From the NCBI GenBank assembly GCA_026874595.1, contig CM049306.1:95039642-95103641 (forward strand): a stretch of 64,000 nt of DNA, read 5' to 3'. The stretch comes from Sipunculus nudus. Lineage: Eukaryota; Annelida; Sipuncula; Golfingiida; Sipunculidae. This document shows, in pieces, positions 59,218 through 64,000 of this stretch (within the stretch, counting starts at the first letter, position 1; every line of letters begins with the position of its first letter). A model generated the notes under the pieces. That model saw nothing but the letters and a program-made list of their open reading frames with translations. It had not been told where the DNA came from and ran no database searches. A program made the position numbers and the translations under genes.

Positions 59218-59412
59218 ATTTGCATATTAAGGTGTCACATGGCTCTTTGAGGACCTGACGATTATCCCGTATTTGCATATCAGGCCGTCACGCCTCATGT
59301 GAGTGGCATCGTTGCTATGAGAACGCCAACAGCGGTCCCACAATCAAACATGCTGTGCAGATTTACCCACGCATAATTAGCCGTTTCAAACTTCTACCAC
59401 TAGGCGGCGTGC
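59218..59412. promoter_or_regulatory. cluster of octamer, RFX-like and CTCF-like motifs
   Basis: Two perfect POU octamers ATTTGCAT (59218-59225 and 59271-59278, 53 bp apart) are followed by an X-box-like palindrome GTTGCTATGAGAAC (59311-59324), a TAATTA homeobox-type core (59374-59379) and CCACTAGGCGGCG (59397-59409), which resembles a CTCF core. All lie in a GC-richer island bounded by AT-rich DNA. Motif matches are by eye and short motifs occur by chance; it is the density that is notable. Confidence 0.3.
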
Positions 59413-60448
59413 ATGTTGGCGAAGATCGCTTCAGTGGTAGAATGAGTATTTATCTTAATTAATTAAAGTTTTTTTCATCAAACTGTTACATTTAATGATA
59501 TCCTGAGTGGTTATTTACGTGAAATGACCAGTAAGAGATCGTTACTAGCGAAAAAAAGTGAAGAATTCAACCCTTGTTCATGAAGCCGCTTCATGTCAGA
59601 GTTGGCATTTCAGCATCAACAAGCTTCATTTCACTGATTAAAAGCAGCCAATCCCGGTCGCATCAGGAGAAAAAGTATAAATAATCGTATTCTACAAGTG
59701 TTGTCCTTCACACTAGTATATGTAAATAGGTTGCCCATTGTTATTTTTTAATTATTTTTGTATGATTTATATAGCTTAACTAGGGTTTTGTCAATCATTA
59801 ATTGTGCAGGGTACAAGTCTAGTCCTGCTATATCTACAGAGATTTAAGGGCTTTTAAGTTACATTTTCACATTTCATGTTCATTAAATTCAGGCTTTTCA
59901 ATACTTATGCATATAAACACATCAGAGTATATATGTAATGGTATATACAGTATTTTAATTCTTGTATCGTACTATATTATATTATTTTTTATTATATTGT
60001 TATTAAACATTAATGTATAATAATATAAATAAATATATATATATATATTAATGTATATATATATATATAATATGTAACTTTTTTATGTCAAAAATAAAAA
60101 AATAACATACAATTAATATGTAAACAATATATGTCTGTAAATCATATATATATATATTCAGCACACCTTTATGTACTTACTCAAGTGTTACATAACAAAA
60201 CCAGTTTAATTTAAGAGGTGATTTATAAATATAAAAAAAGTAAATTATTAAAAATGCACAACATATTGGCACACACACACACATGATATATGAAATTTGT
60301 AAGATAATATTAAATAATAACACACACAAAACATATGAACACTCATGTGTATTTGGAAAATAATATTGGTTTAGCTGTATGAACCAATAATCATTTTAAA
60401 ATTATTTTACAATTTGCTTAAACCATTAGAAATGTCATTAAAATTATT

Positions 60449-60451
<3 letters not shown>

Positions 60452-60498
<47 letters not shown>
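60452..60498. repeat. (TA)n microsatellite
   Basis: Alternating TA tract in the AT-rich block. Confidence 0.9.
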
Positions 60499-60502
<4 letters not shown>

Positions 60503-60755
60503 ACAAATGAGGTACAAAAGTATCTAGTATTATTATTCTAATACAAATACTTAATAGGCCTACATATCTGAAAGTTAGCTAAAATTATCACTTGTACATA
60601 TGGCCATGCTTAAAATTGAAACAATGTATACTTAAATATTTTCTAAACAAATACGCACGTATAACTGAACATAATGGTGATTTCAGTCAAATAGCTGATA
60701 TTTGAATAAAGAAAAAAATAAAATATAATTATTATAAAGAATTATATCTAAAAAT

Positions 60756-60760
<5 letters not shown>

Positions 60761-60796
<36 letters not shown>
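60761..60796. repeat. (TA)n microsatellite
   Basis: Alternating TA tract in the AT-rich block. Confidence 0.9.
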
Positions 60797-60803
<7 letters not shown>

Positions 60804-60894
60804 TACAAAATTAAAATACTTGTATATGTGCACTGGAAAACACTTTTAATATAGCAATACATATATAATTTGAAAGCATGTTTAATTTTTCAAG

Positions 60895-60920
60895 TTATAT
60901 ATATATAACATATATATATA

Positions 60921-60971
<51 letters not shown>
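60895..60971. repeat. (TA)n microsatellite, interrupted
   Basis: TA tract with a few A or T interruptions, longest of the block. Confidence 0.85.
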
Positions 60972-60972
<1 letters not shown>

Positions 60973-62330
60973 CAATTAAAATATTGATACAGGTGTAAAT
61001 AAACTATGACAATAGATATAGAATTTTCCATATGATACACACACAGATTATATACCTTAAACATTTTAAAAATATTTTCAAATTCAGTTGAAATTAGTTG
61101 TATTTTAAACATAATAAAATAATAAATAAATCCTAAAATAAAAATTATATTATAACTACTTATTAAAATCATTTGAAAAAGTATTTGAAAATATATGTTG
61201 TTAGGGTTTGGTGAGGCAATAAGAAGTGTATATGGGCTTTAGGCCTTTTAATATGGGTTAACTTGATGTGTCGTGACAGCTAGTGATAAGCTCATGAGCA
61301 GGTTACAAGTCTATGAGTGATGTCATTTGTCCTTATCTCCTATTGGTTCTCTGCTGGGTCATGCCATATTCATGAGCTGATCATGTGATAGGCAAATACA
61401 TGCAGCCCCCATAGGAAAGTTTTGTATGTGGGTCCCACAGCTCAACCCGCTTGGTAACATTCGCACTGAAATCATGTATTCAGGTATTCCACACATGGAC
61501 CTTCGTGTTCTATGCATGATATATCTCTGCTGAACGAATTTTACGGTCCATGGGCCAGATGTAAGTGCATAGACCTATTGTAGACACTATCGCAACAATT
61601 TTGTACTGACAGGTCCAGTAAAATTCTCTCTGCCGAGATGACAAGACTAGCTGACAGCATTTTCTGAACCCGTGTATTAACTGTCAAATTGCGACTCGCA
61701 AATCGTGATCGTTTCAGTCAGCCGGTACATTTTTTGACTGCGCTCGTCGCATGGCACCTGAATATCTCGCGCTGATTGGCTGAGCCAGAGTTTGTAGGTC
61801 TACTGTCAAGAGTGGTGGTCCGATAGATGTTAACACTGAGGCTGAGGGTTATAGTGTTTTAAAGTCTCGCCGAACTCAATATATGCGACGGCCTAAAAAT
61901 ATTAAGAAAAATTAAATGGGAATATTAGTAGCCAATTGGAAGCCCGATATAGGCGATGACTGAATGAACCATGTTGGTTTTGAAAAAGATTCTGGGAAAA
62001 ACCACTGCTGACGTTTCTGGAAAAGACTTTAGTTCAGCGAGGCGGTGAAGTGTGGCGCTGACCGTCCGGGAACCGGCCAAATAAGAGGGTTAGATAGTGA
62101 AAAATTAGTTATATGAGTTGCCGCAAGATGGCGGTACAGATACTAAGTGCGATACAACGCGGGAACGTTTGATTTCTCTGTCAGAAGCAACAATTAAGTC
62201 ATAACTATTTCATGGACTGGGCCAGTCTAGTGTTTTAACTGTGATGTAACTGTTATAGTCTCTCATTATTTATTCGAGTACAACAGCATTGTGAACAGGT
62301 GTACCTGGTATGATCGCAATGTAAATGATA

Positions 62331-62382
62331 AATTATTATTATTATTTTTACTATTCTTCTTCTTATTATTATTATTATTATA
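62331..62382. repeat. (TTA)n trinucleotide tract
   Basis: TTA/TTC repeats; the overlapping open frames (L or Y or N runs) are artefacts. Confidence 0.85.
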
Positions 62383-62748
62383 CACATATAGCATTGACCA
62401 GCGCAAGGCACTTGACTGCTCTGGTCGGGTGCTATTCACATGGATTACCATACGGGATGACGGTCCAACATTTTTTGGCCGATACGTACATGATTGTTCT
62501 AAAACAGAGGAAAGGATAATATATAACAATTGGAGGATGTCATTAACCACCCATGCCGTTTTCCCGCTGTAAAGGGACCTATTCACATGTATGTTAAATA
62601 CACATGTAATTAAATGTGTTCTCCTTTAAGTATTATGGTATTTGCCAATATTTGGCTTTTAAACCGTTTTGTTTACTCCTGTATACAAGTGGAAACAAGC
62701 TTGCAATTGGCCTCCGCCATCAGTGCTTCAATACATAACATAGCGCGC

Positions 62749-62766
62749 ACGCCACCTGGTGGCCGT
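62749..62766 (-). promoter_or_regulatory. CTCF-like motif
   Basis: On the minus strand GGCCACCAGGTGGCGTG fits the bilaterian CTCF consensus (CCASYAGRKGGC core) at every core position. It lies in a CpG-containing stretch ('AGCGCGCACG'). This is a motif match only; binding cannot be shown from sequence. Confidence 0.35.
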
Positions 62767-64000
62767 ACCGTGCAACTTCATAAATTACGATTTTGCAAAC
62801 TTGCAGCTGTTGTTTCATCTGTATTTCTTCTCCCATGCTTCTGTTCTACTGTGGGAATCGTCACACATGTGCAAGCTCGGGCCTTTTGACACTCAGTCTT
62901 GTTATTAACATACCCACTTAATTACATGTGTTTTCTAACACACAGATCTGCGAGAGCGTATTCGATAAAACGCTTAAATGAGAGACAGTCTGTGTGTCGG
63001 GATAGTTGTGCTTTGGCTTTTTTGTATTAAATCCAAAATGAATACTACAGCGCAAGATATTGTATGTGTAAATACCTTTAATTTAAGAACGATATACACA
63101 TTATTAGTTACTTGGGAACGACCAAACGAGGGGCCCCACATGTTCACATTTCTGTCTTTCATGAGGGATGGTGTCCGACCGCATGATTTACACCAGAACG
63201 CTTTTTTATACAGCATGAATGATATAAGACATATCATCCGTCAGTGAAATCATCTGATGAGAGAGAGAGTTTTAGTTTTCAGACTCTACAGACATTCCAT
63301 ATTGTTCTCTCTCTCTCGAAAGAATTGGTTTGTTCTTCAGTTTCTCCCTTGATATGAAGAAGGAACAAACGTAGCCCTATTTTTCATGGCTTCAGCATCT
63401 AGGACGTTCTTTATTCCCAAGGCTTGGTGGAGAAAAATCGATTATTGATAAGTCCATACGACGACTGTGTTCCCGAGGCGGAGACTAATCCCATTGATCC
63501 GAGTACTGGCGGTCAATGTGACCACGTGACCAGACGCGTCATTTCGTCAATACTGCATGGAAAACGTACCGTTTTATAATGACCGTCATTGCTGCATTTC
63601 ATTTAGAGGTTGTGACAAAGCCTGGCCCCATCTCCTTTTTACCGACAACCATCGCCGGATTGTCTCTGTGTGTGTGAGAAAATGTAAAAAGAAAAACGTG
63701 TAAGAATTCTTTAGGGAGTCTGGAGGAAATGAGGATTGATGGCTTGTTCTTCCCAGGAGCCAAGTAGAACGTGCCATACTGCACCGCATGTCCAAGGGGG
63801 GTGGCCGAACTAAACTTGTTTGTCGCTCTACAAATTTGGTTTTGCTCAGACCTAACATTTTGTTTGAGGCAAATTTATCCTGCGCTTCTGCACAATTGCC
63901 TCCTGTTTACACAAATATCACACATGCTTCAAATAGACTCCTCCAAACCAAGTTATAAACATTTTTTTCAATCTCTCGCTCTCTCCAATCTTCCTAATTC

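Larger units (their letters stand above)
59413..61200. other. strongly AT-rich intergenic block with (TA)n tracts
   Basis: Nearly all A/T from about 59.7 kb, with TA tracts at about 60033-60070, 60452-60498, 60761-60796 and 60895-60971, plus scattered ATATAT. No gene was recognised. Such a block could be a matrix-attachment-type or slippage-prone region, but nothing specific is visible. Confidence 0.7.
61201..64000. other. GC-richer terminal region, no coding gene recognised
   Basis: Composition changes abruptly from the AT-rich block to balanced, CpG-containing sequence. Promoter-type words are present: GATTGGCTG (reverse CCAAT) at about 61774 and GCAAGATGGCGG (YY1-like) at about 62123. An ATG in that motif opens only a 14-codon frame. 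A CTCF-like site lies at 62751-62764, a (TTA)n at 62331-62382 and CT/GA repeats near 63255 and 63308. Short frames at 62614-62889 and 62978-63247 lack any family signature. This may be the 5' side of a gene lying to the right. Confidence 0.4.

Noticed and set aside
62614-63247. Short plus-strand frames near the right end as a coding gene
   Set aside because: No start context, no family motif, and similar-length frames exist on the other strand.

Overview
This is eukaryotic, AT-rich, intron- and repeat-rich DNA, very probably from a bivalve or another lophotrochozoan mollusc. The species assignment is an inference from the receptor sequence and from the style of the dispersed repeats, especially a repeat that begins with an 'AGCTCAGCTGA' stem-loop followed by (GACG)n. 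No prokaryotic signature is present.

One host gene is clear. Positions 36114 down to 6197 (minus strand) hold the first five coding exons of a CELSR/Flamingo (starry night) receptor, the seven-pass adhesion-GPCR cadherin of planar cell polarity. A single 3.5-kb exon 1 carries the signal peptide, a furin-like site and nine cadherin repeats. Exons 2-5 carry the juxta-cadherin domain, three EGF modules and the first residues of laminin-G 1. All splice sites are GT-AG and the phases agree across every junction (1, 0, 1, 1, 2). The rest of the gene (remaining LamG/EGF, hormone-receptor domain, GAIN, 7TM) lies beyond the left edge. The introns hold several small non-autonomous elements: a hAT-type MITE with an 8-bp target duplication, a MITE family built of nested GAATTC palindromes, a CAGGGTTCC-ended element, and three copies of the stem-loop/(GACG)n repeat.

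About 0.95 kb upstream of the receptor start codon sits a young, 5'-truncated LINE (37062-41086, plus strand). It has an intact 1162-residue endonuclease/reverse-transcriptase ORF and an (ATCA)n tail. It is flanked by direct repeats of 585/591 bp that appear identical except for a TA microsatellite. The repeats meet the LINE ends exactly, so this is either an extraordinarily long target-site duplication or an assembly effect.

From 41.7 to 50.6 kb there is gene-poor DNA with a CpG-richer patch (42.6-43.85 kb), a few unidentified or decayed ORFs and old repeats. From 50.6 to 58.0 kb runs a 7.4-kb minisatellite of about 217 copies of a 34-bp unit with visible higher-order periodicity (14-mer and 19-mer blocks). 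After it come a frameshifted 3' LINE remnant, a G-rich MITE, a cluster of transcription-factor-like motifs (about 59.2-59.4 kb), a strongly AT-rich block with (TA)n tracts (59.7-61.2 kb) and a GC-richer, promoter-like terminal 2.8 kb without a recognisable coding gene.
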